DNA of 64,000 nucleotides, taken from assembly GCF_026210795.1 (NCBI RefSeq), contig NC_089459.1, positions 2,666,001-2,730,000 on the forward strand. The letters are read 5' to 3'. The stretch comes from Rhizophagus irregularis. Taxonomy: Eukaryota; Glomeromycota; Glomeromycetes; Glomerales; Glomeraceae. The stretch's first letter is position 1. The number at the start of each line of letters is the position of its first letter. A program made the position numbers and the translations under genes. This document shows, one piece after another, positions 25,049 through 37,571 of this stretch. Under the pieces are notes generated by a model. That model was not told the DNA's origin, did no database searches, and saw only the letters and a list, made by a program, of their open reading frames with translations.

Positions 25049-28000
25049 AAAATGGACGAAACTTGCGATGCTCAACATGAAACTCCTTATCACTCTAGTG
25101 TTTGGGGAACATCTACACCTGGCTCATATGGTCCTTTCGCAAAATTTTCAGATGAAGAAAGCGAAGATAAAGAGAGCAATCTTTCGTCGTTGCGGGGAAC
25201 TGAATTTCATGATGTGATATTTCATCAAAGTCCTTATTTTCTTTCATTTCGAGTTGTTAAATTTGAAGTTGCTTCACAACCCGTTAGCTTTCACAATCCT
25301 TTACATTGGTTTTTGGCCGAATTATTGGAAAATGTTAATTTATTGGATGACGAGTTGTTAATACAACATGGTTTTGGTAATTTCCAAAGTATGATAGGTC
25401 TCGATACTGAAAGCAATGAAGAAGTGGTTCAACGTGTTAAAGAAAAAATTTTAGGAGTATTTGACTATCCATTACGAGGTAAGTTACAATTGTTAATCAC
25501 GATAAATAATAAAACTATAATAATAATGTTTCTCTTTTTGTTTGGATCTTTTATAGTATTAGTTCTATTAGTACAAATTCGTGCTGGGTTATGGGTACGA
25601 AATGGATTTGGAATTCGTGGTCAAGTACGTATAATTTTTGAAGTATTATATAATTTTTATTTTATGATTTAAATCTTATTATTTTTATTCATTAAAGTGC
25701 CACCATTATCGTGAAATTTCTCTACGTGAAAATACTTTTGATGAGGATATATTCTTATTGCAAACAGCTTTTATTATATTAGATCCAAATATAGTTCTTG
25801 CCACTATTTTAGATCGGTTCGATCTTGTGGAGTGGTTCAACGGCGGAACTGATCATAAAATATATGATAATTCACAATTGACCTTTATTTCTGAAGAATT
25901 ATTGACACTTTTGATTATATGCGTTAGCGAGCGTTCAAATGCAGCTGGATTGACCATAGAACAAGAAATTAAAAGAGAAATTATTCATGGGCTTTGTTTA
26001 GGACCAATCGCTTACTCGGAGCTTATAAAACGTATACCAGAACGTTTAACACAAAATTCAATGTTTGACGAGATATTAGTCAAACTTGCCAATTATAGAG
26101 CACCAGATAGTTTGACTGATCATGGTATTTATGAGCTTCATGACGAATATTTTGATGAAGTTGACCCGTATTTTGTTCATTATTCTCGCAATAATAGAGA
26201 AGAGGCTGAGGAAGCTTTGAAAAGTAGATTAAAGAAAAAAGATGGAACTCACTCTACTCCATTGTTAATACCAAAATTGCTTCCTATAAAAAGTGGACCA
26301 TATACTAAACTGGGTAACATTTTACATACACGTTTGTTAAATCAATTAATTTATTATGCACTTTTGCATGTAAGAAATGATGAAAAGATAAAATCTGACA
26401 CACTTGTAGAAGAGGCATTGCATTTGATAATGTTGGCTCTTTTAGATGAAAATAATAATATCGTTGGAGAAAGCAAACGGAAGGGGAAACAAAAGGCTAC
26501 TGATACTTCTATTTCATCAGATATAGATGAGGAAATGACAGGTTTTATATATTATGCAGTATCTGACTTTTTCCAAGTGGATATGAAACCTCAGGGTACT
26601 TGTTTATTGGATCTTTTATTACAACTTTCTTGTGAACAAAATTTCAAAGAATTTCATAATAAGCTAGATTTTATTATAAGTAAATTTGAACAATTTGGTA
26701 GTGATAGTGTAAAAATAAAAATAGATCAGCATCGCGAGAAGGTACGTATCGATTTACAATCAAAAGGAACCGAGGATAGTGAACTTTCAGAGTATGAACG
26801 CAAGAAACAAGCAGCCAGAGAGAGACAGAAGAAAATTATGGAGCAATTTGCCAAAGCTCAACAAAGTTTCATAGAAAAACATGAAGATTTATATGAGGAA
26901 TATGAGGATATGGAAGAAGATTGGGAGCATCCTGCAAGCGAAGTACAATCAGGAACTGATTCTTCAAAACCGATGGAAACAATTTGGTCGTATCCTGCAG
27001 GAACTTGTATAGTGTGCCAGGAAGAAACAAATGCATCTTCATTATATGGGATGCTTGGATTAATTCAACCATCATCATTATTACGTCGTACTCCATTTGA
27101 TGATAAGGATTATGTTTTTGAAGTTGTTAATTTACCTGAAAATTTAGATTTCACTTATGACCGATCAGTTCCATATGGGGTTGCATCCTCAATTTATAAT
27201 AATGATGCAACATCATCATCTGAACCCTCGCACTTAAGTAAAGGATTTCCTTCAAAGTCATGTCGACAGGGATTATATGCTTCTACCTGTGGGCATTTAA
27301 TGCATGTGAAGTGTTTTGATACCTATTTCGCTTCATTGGAACAACGACATCAATTACAATTAGCAAGGAATCATCCTGAAGATGTCAAACGCAAAGAATT
27401 TATGTGTCCATTGTGCAAAAGTTTGGGTAACGTTTTATTACCGATAATTTGGAAAACTAAAAAGGAAGTATTTCCAGGAATATTGGACACTCAAGAAGAC
27501 TATGATACTTGGTTACGTGATAAAGTTGGTCCTGGTTTGGAGAAATTGAAATCATCCTTTTCTGCGGGATCAAATTTACCATTTTCTCATAATGATCCAA
27601 ATAATTATACAACTTTCACCACCGGAACGCCTATCGATGCGAGAGAGATGTCCACTAATACAGGTTTTTCAAACTTTACTCAAACCCAACAAAGGCGACG
27701 AAATAGTAGTATTAGGGATGCACTTACTCAATTTGTACACATGTTAAGAACTCCAGTTGCAAACCAGAATAATGACGAAAGTGGCTCTTCTACAGCTGTT
27801 TCTGATGACTTTTCTGTCCAGGGATCATCTACGAGAGAAGCGTCCGCAGTTTCTGATGACGAAGATCAAGAAAGCATTCGTCGTATGTACAATCGTTTGG
27901 CAGATGTTGTGCAAATGGCGTATCGAAATATAACACCGGAAATTACTTTCCAAACTGTGCCATTAAAATCTATCGAATATATGTGGGATTTATTCGGCTA

Positions 28001-29702
28001 CACAATCTCATGCATTGAAATAGGCCAGCGAGGGATTGGTAAAACTACAAGCGAAGGTCTTGTTGGACCGACATTAATAGATGGAATCAATTCACAAACA
28101 TTAACACTATTAAGAGTTCTCTCAGAAACAATATTTACTTATATAAATACAATGCTAGTTGGCCAAACTGGTGAATTTGGATTGAAACAGATAACTTTAC
28201 ATAGGAATCAACAAATATTTTATGGTTATCCATTGTTCCAACAAGAAGAAAATGTACAAAATATTGGATCAAAACCTTTTGCTGATGATAAAAGGAAAAT
28301 GATTGGGCCATATGGGCCAAGCTTTTTGTTTACACAGGTTAAACCTTTATTACTTGAAGATCCTTTCTTTGTTCTTGTAGAAATTTGTGTGTGCACAGCT
28401 TCTGTGACTGAATACGAGGTATATCATATGATGCGATTGTTATATACGGCCGAAATTGTTAAAGTAATAGTGTCATTGATCGAATCTGCTATCAATGATA
28501 AAACAAAGGAGTGGATAGATGATGATCGAGTTAAGAAGAAATTTAACGGATTACGAGATACTTCAATAAGAGATTTTGTTATATGGGTTGCAAAACAAGT
28601 AGGCAACAATGAACATGATATCGTAAAATTTTTGGATGGAATCGATGAATCGACTTTTATAAAACTTATTAAGACATTCTGTTTACCTTATTTGAGAAAA
28701 TGTGTCATTCTTTTGCATGCAATGTTTGGAGTTGCATTTCCAAAAGGAGTTGATACAGATGAGACTGAACTCACGAGATTAACCAAATTGCTTGGATTTC
28801 CTTCAGTAGAACATATTTGTTCAATACCTACCACATCAGCAAACGATATAACGATGTTGTCGGTTATTTCGGGATGGTGTAATCATTTGTATACGCTCCG
28901 ACAAGTGCCGCCATCTCCAATAACACCATCAGGAACACCACATGATATAAGTATGATTCACGGTCTTCTTGTATCAAGTGGAGTAACTTCGGGTAACTCA
29001 CAAGCGCCACAAGAACATCATCAGTTATATCAAAAAATTGATGTTAAAGTCAATCATCCAGCTATATTTGAACTTGTAGGTTTACCAAAGAGATTAGATT
29101 CTTTATTTGAAGAAAGCCTGAAGAAAGTTTGCAAAAAATGTAAAACAGTGCCACATGATCCAGCCTTATGTCTATTGTGTGGTACATTCGTATGTAGCCA
29201 AAGCTACTGCTGTTCAGAAAATGATCGTGGTGATAATGATCGAGGTGAATGTAATCTTCATACAAAAAGGTAACCAATTTTAATTATTTAATGTCTTCCG
29301 CTTCATATTTCATTATTGTGTTTTAAGTTTAATAATTTCTTCATTTTTTTTCATAGTTGTGGTGGAGATATAGGGATTTATTTATTAGTAAAGAAATGTG
29401 TAATACTTTTACTTCATGTTGATAACGGTTGTTTTATGAATGCACCGTACCTTGATACACATGGAGAAACGGATCTTGGATTAAAGTAATATTATCATTC
29501 TAGTTTAGCTTATTGACTTTAATTATTATTAACTTTCATTTACTAAACATTTTTTTATTTATTTAGGAGAGGAAGACCACAATTCCTTAATCAAAAACGA
29601 TATGATGAAATTCGTAAATTATGGTTAACGCATGGCGTACCGATACATGTTGCAAGAAAGATTGAACAGACATTTGATTTAGGGGGATGGCCAACAATGT
29701 GA
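22427..29702 (+). CDS. UBR1: UBR1-type N-recognin, E3 ubiquitin ligase
   Basis: UBR1 ligases bind destabilising N-terminal residues (N-degrons) and, with an E2, ubiquitylate the protein for proteasomal breakdown. Eight exons: 22427-22755, 23017-23554, 23653-24340, 24426-25478, 25557-25624, 25698-29269, 29357-29485 and 29567-29702. They sum to 2171 codons including the stop. The UBR box (residues about 98-170) shows [20 protein letters not shown], then HEGHDVTF and CDCGDPEAWK. A ClpS-like domain follows (LFAVVLWNDEHHSFHEVIEQ). The RING-H2 region (about 1328-1470) has CIVCQEE, CGHLMHVKCF and CPLCKS. The UBLC C-terminal domain ends IEQTFDLGGWPTM. A GAT microsatellite at about 25014-25048 encodes an Asp run. 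A long 3.6-kb exon holds most of the protein. All domains appear intact. Confidence 0.95.
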
Positions 29703-30224
29703 ATATATAGGAACTATAATTTTTTTTTATTTAGTTTTTCTTTTATTAATTTTATTAGGTTATTCTTTCTATATCAAAGAATGCAAAAAAAAGTTATTTC
29801 TTTAATTTTATGAGATTAAAAAAAAGCTATATAATTTTCTTTTGTATTTTAAACCTTTTGCTATATATAATAAAAATGATTCACTTCGTTGAATTTAGAT
29901 AGCGTAACCACCAAAAAAATCATGAATCACGTGTTCTCAAATTATTCATCTCATTTTTTTAGTTGTTACGCTTGGAAAAGATATATCACTTTTTATTTCA
30001 TATCCAATATTTTTTTTTTTATTGTACTATTTATCTTATATTTATTTTCATAACTAATATAGTTAATTTAAGCCTGTTGGTAATTCAAATATAAGATCGC
30101 TAAATTGCTAAATTTCTAAGTAAATTACTTAATACAGATATATTAGTTAAAGATCTTAAAATTAATTATATTTACATTTTAATAACAAGTAGTTTAAAAA
30201 TATAAAATATTTACTAATTTCTAT
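29703..30224. other. Spacer downstream of UBR1
   Basis: AT-rich sequence with no recognised gene. AATAAA-like words near 29867 could serve UBR1 polyadenylation. Confidence 0.4.
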
Positions 30225-31485
30225 TCTAAGACCTATTTATCTGTCTTTTCAGAAAGATTGTTCGATGACCTATGCTTTTTATTTCCCTTTCTTCACTTTG
30301 AGAATCAGAATCCGGCTTCTGTGCCTCCTCCAACAGCCATACAATATGTCCGAGAACCTTTTCCACCTTAATTTGCAAATTCTCGTCGTTATAAACAACG
30401 ACCACTGGTTCCGATAGTTTGAAGCTCGGCCAACTTGATCATCCCATCGAGCATCCATGAAATAGAATTTTTCGGCATCAGTAACTATCCCAAAAACTTT
30501 CCGAACGTCTGACCCTCCTCCATTTCATTGTCCTTGCGCTTACGATTAAATAAAGATGACTCTAGCTGGACTGCACATTTGAGCAACGCCTTTCACAAAA
30601 TCATCTTTTTTTACCTCCGTGACCCTAACCGTTTATGCTGTTTGGCGCAAGTCAATCGCGAAATCGAGAGGTCCGTACCCATTCGGTCCTGAAATAACTT
30701 TTTGAGGGTGGATCTTCCCCTTGAAATTATTCGCTCCAGCAAGCAAGAATAGACGTATAATGATTTCGTGGCTTCGATTGAAAGTAAACTGAATGGGAGT
30801 GTTGTCGAGGCGGGATTTTAATTCTACCATGAGTCCGTTCAACGATTCCTGGGATGGTTTAATGTTACCGCACGAAAAAACAGGGAAGACTACAATCGTT
30901 GTAGTGTTTGGAATCGAATATATTCGAATATACTCGAGTATTCATTTAAATTTATAAAGTGTATTCGAATAATATTCGAATAAGTTAAATTTTCTTTTAT
31001 AGTAATGATTTACATAATTTTTAGCCCGAATTATGATTTTAACTCAGTTAAATTTAAGGATTTAACGCCCAATTAGAATTTTAACTATACTATATCTGGC
31101 TAAATGAATACTCGAATAACCATTCGAATACTCGAGTTATTCGAATAACTGTTACATGATTCCAAACACTAAATTGTTGGATCCTCCGTCTCTCCATCAA
31201 GATCGTAAAGCTGACACACTTTTGGGAACGTCCAATCCGAAAAAACTTTCAAGGGTGTTTCTATAAACTTGAGATTGTTCTTTGACACGAACAGCTGGAG
31301 CATTTCACGAAGGTCTTGATCGTTTAGGGGGGAGTATTTTCCGCTGTCATTTATTATGCTTAGCACCGCTCCATCATTTGCAAGTGCCGGTGGTTTCTCC
31401 ATTTTACGTATATACTTTTTGAGGTTATCGAGGGTCGCATTGTTCGATATTCATGGTCCACTTGAAAACCCTTCGTTCGTTTAGG
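30225..31485 (-). pseudogene. Broken crinkler-family (CRN) gene with PD-(D/E)XK-like C-terminus
   Basis: CRN proteins are modular nuclear-acting proteins of oomycetes and some fungi, expanded in Glomeromycotina. The right part reads FKWTMNIE and then, out of frame, YIRKMEKPPALANDGAVLS and NNLKFIETPLKVFSDWTFPK. After an inserted MITE the left part continues GPNGYGPLDFAIDLRQTA, VTEVKKDDFVKGVAQ, FGIVTDAEKFYFMDARWD and KVLGHIVWLLEEAQKPDS. The Asp of LDFAI and the E-x-K of TEVKKDD are the nuclease-fold signature. A stop in front of the right part, frame changes near 30530-30640 and 30870, and the insertion at 30904 make it non-functional. Family recognition is from memory of the group, not a search. 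Confidence 0.7.
30904..31169. mobile_element. TA-flanked MITE (Tc1/mariner-like) inside the CRN pseudogene
   Basis: 266 bases with perfect terminal inverted repeats GTGTTTGGAATC ... GATTCCAAACAC, flanked by TA on both sides (30902-30903 and 31170-31171). The interior is full of ATTCGAATA and CTCGAGTAT-type palindromic words. No coding capacity. TA duplication and size fit a non-autonomous Tc1/mariner-type element; this is inferred from its ends. Confidence 0.8.
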
Positions 31486-31495
31486 ACTAACGACA

Positions 31496-32127
31496 AACAG
31501 GGCGGACATCCCCATATTATCAAGATATTGCCGATCATTTTGCCGATCACTCGTCCAATATTATCACAAAAAAATACCGTTGAATTAGTTTTTTCACAAA
31601 TTCTACATAATAATGTATAAAATTTCGATTTTATTTACTTTATTTATTTATTGTTAATAAATTAGTTCTTAAAATAATTCATAAAGATTTTGTCAAATAT
31701 CAAACATATATCAATTTTACAATAATTGTAAACATTTATTTAATGATAACTTTTGGGTTATCAAAAATTTTCCAGGTTTATTTTAGCCATTGATTCTTGA
31801 ATACCTAAATAATATACTGTAAAAGTTTCAAGTTTCGCCCGAAGATCTGTGGCTTCGCCGAAGCTTCAAAGTCAGATTAGCAGATGATCGGCATATATAT
31901 AGCATATATATTAATTATTGAAAATTTGACGTAAAACCTAACTTTGGAAACACACCTTATTTTTCCACAATACTTTTATATTAAATTATTGATAAATGAA
32001 ACTATTAAATAAAATAATTTAACATAAATTGTCAGAACATTTATTGCTTGGAATAAAGCTTCAAATTTAACGTGATATCACTTATACAAGTGATCGACAT
32101 TGTGATATAATGCATGTCCGCCCTGTT
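31496..32127. mobile_element. Mutator-type MITE (copy A) with 10-bp target duplication
   Basis: Ends AACAGGGCGGACAT ... ATGTCCGCCCTGTT are inverted repeats. ACTAACGACA is duplicated directly outside both ends (31486-31495, 32128-32137). A target duplication of 9-11 bases points to Mutator-like transposition. Subterminal repeats of TGCCGATCA/TGATCGGCA occur near both ends. There is no open frame of note in its 632 bases. It borders the CRN pseudogene. Confidence 0.8.
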
Positions 32128-32140
32128 ACTAACGACAACG

Positions 32141-32747
32141 CATAGCGGACATCTCTATTTTATCACAATACTGATGATTATTTGTTGATCATTTGCCGAT
32201 CATTTATTCAATTATATCCCATAATATAAATACCGTTGCTAAAAAAATTTACATAATAATATATGCTCAAATTTTACAAATAACTTAAATTTGGTTTTAA
32301 TTTATTGCATATTAAATTTCATTAGAAACTTTTTAGCTTTTATTAATATTTGGCATATATTTATTCATTTTACAAAATTATTCACTAAATATGTTACTAA
32401 TAAAAAACCTGCATTATGAATCAGATCACTGCATTATTTTTTTATTGATTCTAGGAATATTTGTGCAAAGTATTGAGTTTCGCCCATCTCCGCCCATCAA
32501 ATTTTGTCTGATGATCGGCAAAAACTTATGAATTATCATATATGAATAATGTGTTATAAAAATATTAAAAAATTATGCTAACAATTATATAATTAAAATT
32601 ATATGATAATCCAATGCTTAGCTTAGATTTCCATAATTTTTTTGCCACATTATTTTGAAAATATTTGTGGCTTTTGCAATAAATTTTAAAATCCGGAATT
32701 ATGTGATCGGCAATGATCGGCAAGGTGATATAAACATGTCCGCCATG
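32141..32747. mobile_element. Related MITE (copy B) directly beside copy A
   Basis: Ends CATAGCGGACAT ... ATGTCCGCCATG resemble copy A's ends. The interior again has TGCCGATCA and TGATCGGCAA words near the ends and a shared TACATAATAATRTAT core. Its left border lies three bases from copy A's target duplication. I could not find an exact target duplication for it, so its borders are less certain. Confidence 0.6.
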
Positions 32748-33094
32748 CTGTCGAACGCTATAATGCAACAACCTGGTTAGATCCTGGCCAGGAAAAAAAA
32801 TTACGCATGCTGAGTCAGATGTATTAGCAACACAGGTTTTCCGAGATACAGATATCGGTAATTTTCAAGCTGAATGTATCATGATTTGATTAAATTTTAT
32901 TTATAAGCATTTCATATTACAAGCTAATGTATAATACTTTTAAACTAGCTGGGGAAAAAGAAAGAAATTATAAAATTAAGAAAATGAGAAGAAAATAGTA
33001 AGAGGAGGGAGGTTTAACTAATTTAAAACTTGAAATAAATTGAGCTACTAGAATTCTAGTTTGCTATCTCTGCAACTAATAGTGTAATCAATTA

Positions 33095-33772
33095 TTAAAA
33101 ATAACTTTCAATACAAATTTTGTATATATTATAAGATAATGATATAGTTGCGATAAAAAGAAAGAAACCGGGTTTTCTGTTACGAATAGCAACCGAAACA
33201 ATCGTAACAAGTAGAAAAGTCCCTAGTATTTTCCCTTGAACGTCGAGATCTACTTGAAAAGTGCTTTGTAATTGAGAGATGTCTTCATTTCTTTCATGAT
33301 TAAATTGTAAAGAAATATTATCATAATCGTTGGTGAGAATTATGCTGAGATTTGTTCCAGAACTTTTCAAGTATTCCACTCCTAAAATGTTTACGTCCGT
33401 AAAGTGGGAATTGATGGGAGGCAAGTAAACGACAGTACGTTTGTTGTTTATGAACACTTGATAAATTGGTGTGCGAGATTGTAGTTTGAAAGATTCGTAC
33501 ACTTCTTCGCAAATGTATGTTTTTGGGGACCCAGTGTCCAGTATAAAGTGGACGTTTTTTGTTTTTTGTTTGATAGTAACCGGTAAAGAGACGATGACTC
33601 TTAAATTAGAGCCGAATATCACGCCGTTTGTTTCCTTTAATTCTGTTTGTTGAGTATCCGATAAGTATTGAATTTTAAGATCTTTAGATATTGTTTCATG
33701 GAGGTCTTTGGAATTGAGATCAATCAAGAGAAGGTCAAACATATCGGCAGGATAATCATCATTCCCAAGCAT
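33095..33772 (-). CDS. Small membrane protein with retropepsin-like aspartic protease domain
   Basis: 225 residues. At residues 76-85 the sequence FILDTGSPKT carries the Asp-Thr-Gly-Ser catalytic signature of retroviral-type aspartic proteases. About 50 residues on, NILGVEYLK matches the ILG turn before the last strands. The C-terminus has two hydrophobic segments (TFLLVTIVSVAI and FFLFIATISL), so the domain may be membrane-anchored. No reverse transcriptase lies nearby, which argues against an active retroelement gene. Just upstream, from 33832, a second ATG opens MDKDKLKTFLNSAVDINILQ in another frame. A base loss there may have cut off the true N-terminus. Cellular role unknown. Confidence 0.6.
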   Translation of the reverse strand: MLGNDDYPADMFDLLLIDLNSKDLHETISKDLKIQYLSDTQQTELKETNGVIFGSNLRVIVSLPVTIKQKTKNVHFILDTGSPKTYICEEVYESFKLQSRTPIYQVFINNKRTVVYLPPINSHFTDVNILGVEYLKSSGTNLSIILTNDYDNISLQFNHERNEDISQLQSTFQVDLDVQGKILGTFLLVTIVSVAIRNRKPGFFLFIATISLSYNIYKICIESYF

Positions 33773-35160
33773 CTTGTAATATATTTATATCTACAGCGGA
33801 GTTTAGAAAAGTTTTTAATTTATCTTTATCCATGACGAAAGTTTATTTTATTTTCTAAGTCACGTTCATTAATGGATCATCTCGTGATTTACATAACCAA
33901 TGAAAATGATATGTAAAGCCATTTGACTCAGTGTGCCAAATTGCTGCCTGGTCACATAATATAGTCTTACCAATATAAGTAAGATTTTGGCACTTCTCTG
34001 TATTTCACTGCACGTGTCAACGGTGATTTTCTCAGCGAATATCAAATATATTAAAAGGATTAGGGATGGTAATATGTCCGCTTTGACTTTGAGCATCTAT
34101 AGAGCCGGAAAATTTGATTAACATCGTGTTGATGTTCTTTTCGAAGCTAGCCGAGCAATAAAACCAACCTACCTTATTATAACTTTGCGGAAAAATTTGA
34201 TTGTTGATTTCGATGATGTTAATAATGGTAAGTTTTATTTTTCGCTTGATCTTACGCAAGTCAGATAAAAGATTCACTTACTGGAACATTACCTCTTTAT
34301 ATAATTCGCAGGATCGATTTTGGAATACGCTTTTGGCGAATATGAGTGCATCCCAAAAATCTGATCAACAGATCCCGCTTAAAATCATAATAAAAACTTT
34401 AACGATACCCATATACAAGAAGGTCTTTTTTGTTATACATAAATCTTTGAGTATATGCGAGAAAATACTTGTTCCCGTGATACATATTGTCATTTCTAAC
34501 ATTACTGCACATTTATCAATGATAGTTTGAAACTTGTTCGAGAAATTTTAGCATACACAATTCCCTCAATCACTCAACCGACACCATATGAAAAAAATAT
34601 AATGTCTGGTAAATCTAATTGTGCCTTTGCTTTAGCCTTAGCCCGCTACATGATGATGCTATTCTAAATTAATTTATTCAGTTTTACAAGATAATCCACT
34701 AATAATTATACCTTCCAGAATTCTGTAATTTCGAAGTTAATAAAATTTTTTTACAATAGTAAATCTGACATTATCCATCGGAACTATATTATTACGGATC
34801 TAAACCACACTGCATCATAGGTGTAACCGTGAAGATTCTTCACGATCAAATCATCATACAGTATAATCTTTGAAAACAATTCCCTCGAGAAATGAACAGA
34901 GTTACACAAATTTTTTGACCATGAATTGTGAGTGAACTCGAGAACATTCACATCGCTTATATATTCCTTCCGCCACCTTCTTACACCTTTTGCAATACAG
35001 ATGTGAGTGATGATCGCATTCCTTACAAACCTTACATCCATGCTTAAATATATGCCATTTTTAAAAGTAGTTCTGCCTTAGCAAAGCTCTTTATAAGCTG
35101 TACTATCCTGATTGTTTATTAAGAAATTTGGAGATATATAAGTATTAATATAGTCAAAAA
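33773..35160. other. Minus-strand gene remnants
   Basis: Several short minus-strand frames lie end to end. One (34032-34277) contains KVGWFYCSASFEKNINTML. At 34900-35050 a Cys-rich piece reads CKVCKECDHHSHLYCKRCKK and looks zinc-binding, but stops interrupt it. No continuous gene model can be made. This may be one decayed gene or unrelated fragments. Confidence 0.3.
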
Positions 35161-35170
35161 AAATTCTTGT

Positions 35171-35431
35171 ATGACCAATATACCTAAAGTAAAACATTCA
35201 AATATTGATAATAACAAAGCTGTTAGAACTTTTGGTCAGGAATATGAAGCAAAAGAAGCTGGTAAAGACTCTTCCTCAACAACAAAATGTCCCAGTCATA
35301 AGTCTAAAGTAAATAACCATATATTGATATGTTGGAACTTCTGGTCAAAAGTGTAAAGCAAAACTGCAAAAGAAGCTAGCAAAGACTTTTTTTCAACAGT
35401 AAAACATTCTGCTTGCAAATGTAAGAAATCA
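35171..35431 (+). pseudogene. Short repeated coding remnant
   Basis: A 61-codon frame (MTNIPKVKHSNIDNNKAVRT) is followed by a diverged second copy of its middle. FGQEYEAKEAGKDSSSTTKC is echoed about 125 bases later by KTAKEASKDFFSTVKHSACK after a stop codon. It looks like a two-unit tandem repeat of a small Lys/Ser-rich protein that has decayed. Confidence 0.3.
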
Positions 35432-36200
35432 TAAATAATTTTAATAATAAAAGAAATTATTAGAGCATTTGAATGTTGGTACTTTGTTTTTATTTAGCTT
35501 TAGTTATATTCTCAATGTATTCTAATATTTTTATTTATATATTTCCACTTTTTTTTCTTTTAAGTTTTTTGGATTTATTTTTTAGTAATATTTTTAAATT
35601 ACAATAAATTATATTTTAAATTATTTATTATAGTAAAAGATATATTATAAAATACAAATTTACTTAAAAAATATTGCAAGTTTATAATGATTTTATTTTA
35701 AATATTATACGAAAATATGGTACCAGAAGTCTATACTCAACAATAAAAATGTAACACTTAAAAATCTTTCAATTCCTTAAAAAAAATACAATTTTAAAAA
35801 AATAAACTGGTAACTTTATTCTTTGAGGTAAACTCTATCAAATTACTGGTCAGATTTTTAAAAGAAGATTTATGTAAAAAGTTATAAGCATTTGAAATTG
35901 CATGATTTCATATAATCAGTCCAAATTTAAAACAAAATATGTTGGCCAGAACTTATGATAATTTGGGCTGACTCCATGCGTTGTATTGTAATAATACCAA
36001 CTTAAATTATTATAATATGAATCAAATGTAATTCTTTAAAAAAAAAGGTAGTTGTGATTTATTGCTAAAATTTACTTTTTCTTATATTTATTTTGTTTGT
36101 AATAATAAATTTTCAAAACTGCATTTTTATTAATACTTTATACAAAGAAATCCAATTTTTTATTGGCTGAATTCTGAATCACATAATATAAAGGATTTTA
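35432..36200. other. AT-rich spacer
   Basis: No gene or bounded repeat seen. Confidence 0.4.
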
Positions 36201-36588
36201 TAAAAAATCGCCATAGCGATGTGTCGCAAGTGTCACGTGACTTTACATATGTGAATAATTTGTCACCCCGCGTCACATCCTCTAGTTTTCCATTTTTATT
36301 ATTTATTCTGGGGACTTGAATTTTTTCAGTGCAAAAAATACTATTTGTCACTCCCTATACATCACATGCTTAATCTCGGCCAAATTTTATAACGCTGGCC
36401 AAAATATCCTTTTTTGGAGATTTAGATAACGTTACACAATCCAAAAAAGGCAATTTTATTTTTCAGCAAAATTCAAGTTTTTGTTACGCAAAACTTCCAA
36501 AAAAGGAAATTTCTTTGACGATCTTTTAATTCCGGCCGGAATTATAAAATCACGTGACACTGCGATGCATCGCCATGGCGATAAAAAA
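36201..36588. mobile_element. MITE-like inverted repeat, termini built on TCGCCATGGCGA
   Basis: The left end AAATCGCCATAGCGATGTGT, then TGTCACGTGA, is mirrored at the right end by TCACGTGACACTGCGATGCA followed by TCGCCATGGCGA. Arms are about 40 bases with a few differences. Each arm holds a shorter palindrome of its own. No target duplication was resolved, so the borders are approximate. Confidence 0.6.
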
Positions 36589-37571
36589 CAAAACCCTAAA
36601 TTTAATGTATATCTTTAAATAAATACTGGATAACTCCTTTAGCTTTATCTTTGATAATCCATACATTAAGAAAAAAACTATAATAAATAAGTACAGTAGA
36701 TTTATAGAAAATATTATTTTTTTATTTTAATATTTCCATTTTATATAGAGTTTTTTATTATATTTTCCTTTATTTTTTTTTTAGTTTTATTCTTTTTTCT
36801 AGTTTTTATTTTTACTTTGTATTGGTATATTTGTAGTAATGGTTATAAATTGAAAAGAAATGGACATTATTTTAGAATATTGTTTTTTTATTATTTGCAG
36901 AACTTAGAGATATGGAAATCCCAGTCAATTTCAAAACATCTTTAAATCTTACAGATAATAGAGTATTTACATTTAATAAAGTTTACAGAACAATTTACCA
37001 TTTTATATTTACTGAATTTGAGTAGTATGATCAGACTTAGAATATTGCACTTAAATATTCCTTAAATAAAGTTTATAGAATACTTTATACTTATTTAAAA
37101 TGAATTTCCTATGACTTTACTATAATTTTAATATTTATTTATTATACAACTTAAATATGCATTAACTTTTATTTTAATATTTTGATATAATTTTTATACA
37201 ACCTGATTAACTTTATACATACAATTGCTTATACCACCATATCTTGACCAAATCTTGGCTATAAGATCTTTCAATTTTAAAAGTAATGAGAATATTCTTA
37301 TTCAAAAAAATTATGTTTCAGAATACTATTAGAAAAAAAATGTTAATTTCGATCATTAACATTGTTAACAATCTTAGGTTAGTATATATTGAAACTATAT
37401 CTGATATGAGTTTTTTTTTATTTTTCCATGTACTTGCATGTATTAAAACTAGTTTTTTTGTGAATAAAAAATGCTGAACCATGAAAACATGACTGCAAGT
37501 CATAGTTGTTTAAAATTTTGCAATTACAGAGAGAATTTTTAGTTGGTCATCCCTTAGTTGCATTTACCGTT
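36589..37571. other. AT-rich spacer
   Basis: Downstream flank of the crinkler-like gene; no gene recognised. Short open frames at 37286-37503 on both strands look like chance. Confidence 0.4.

Noticed and set aside
24997-25217. Separate Met-rich gene at the GAT microsatellite
   Set aside because: It is the +1 frame of the Asp run within UBR1.
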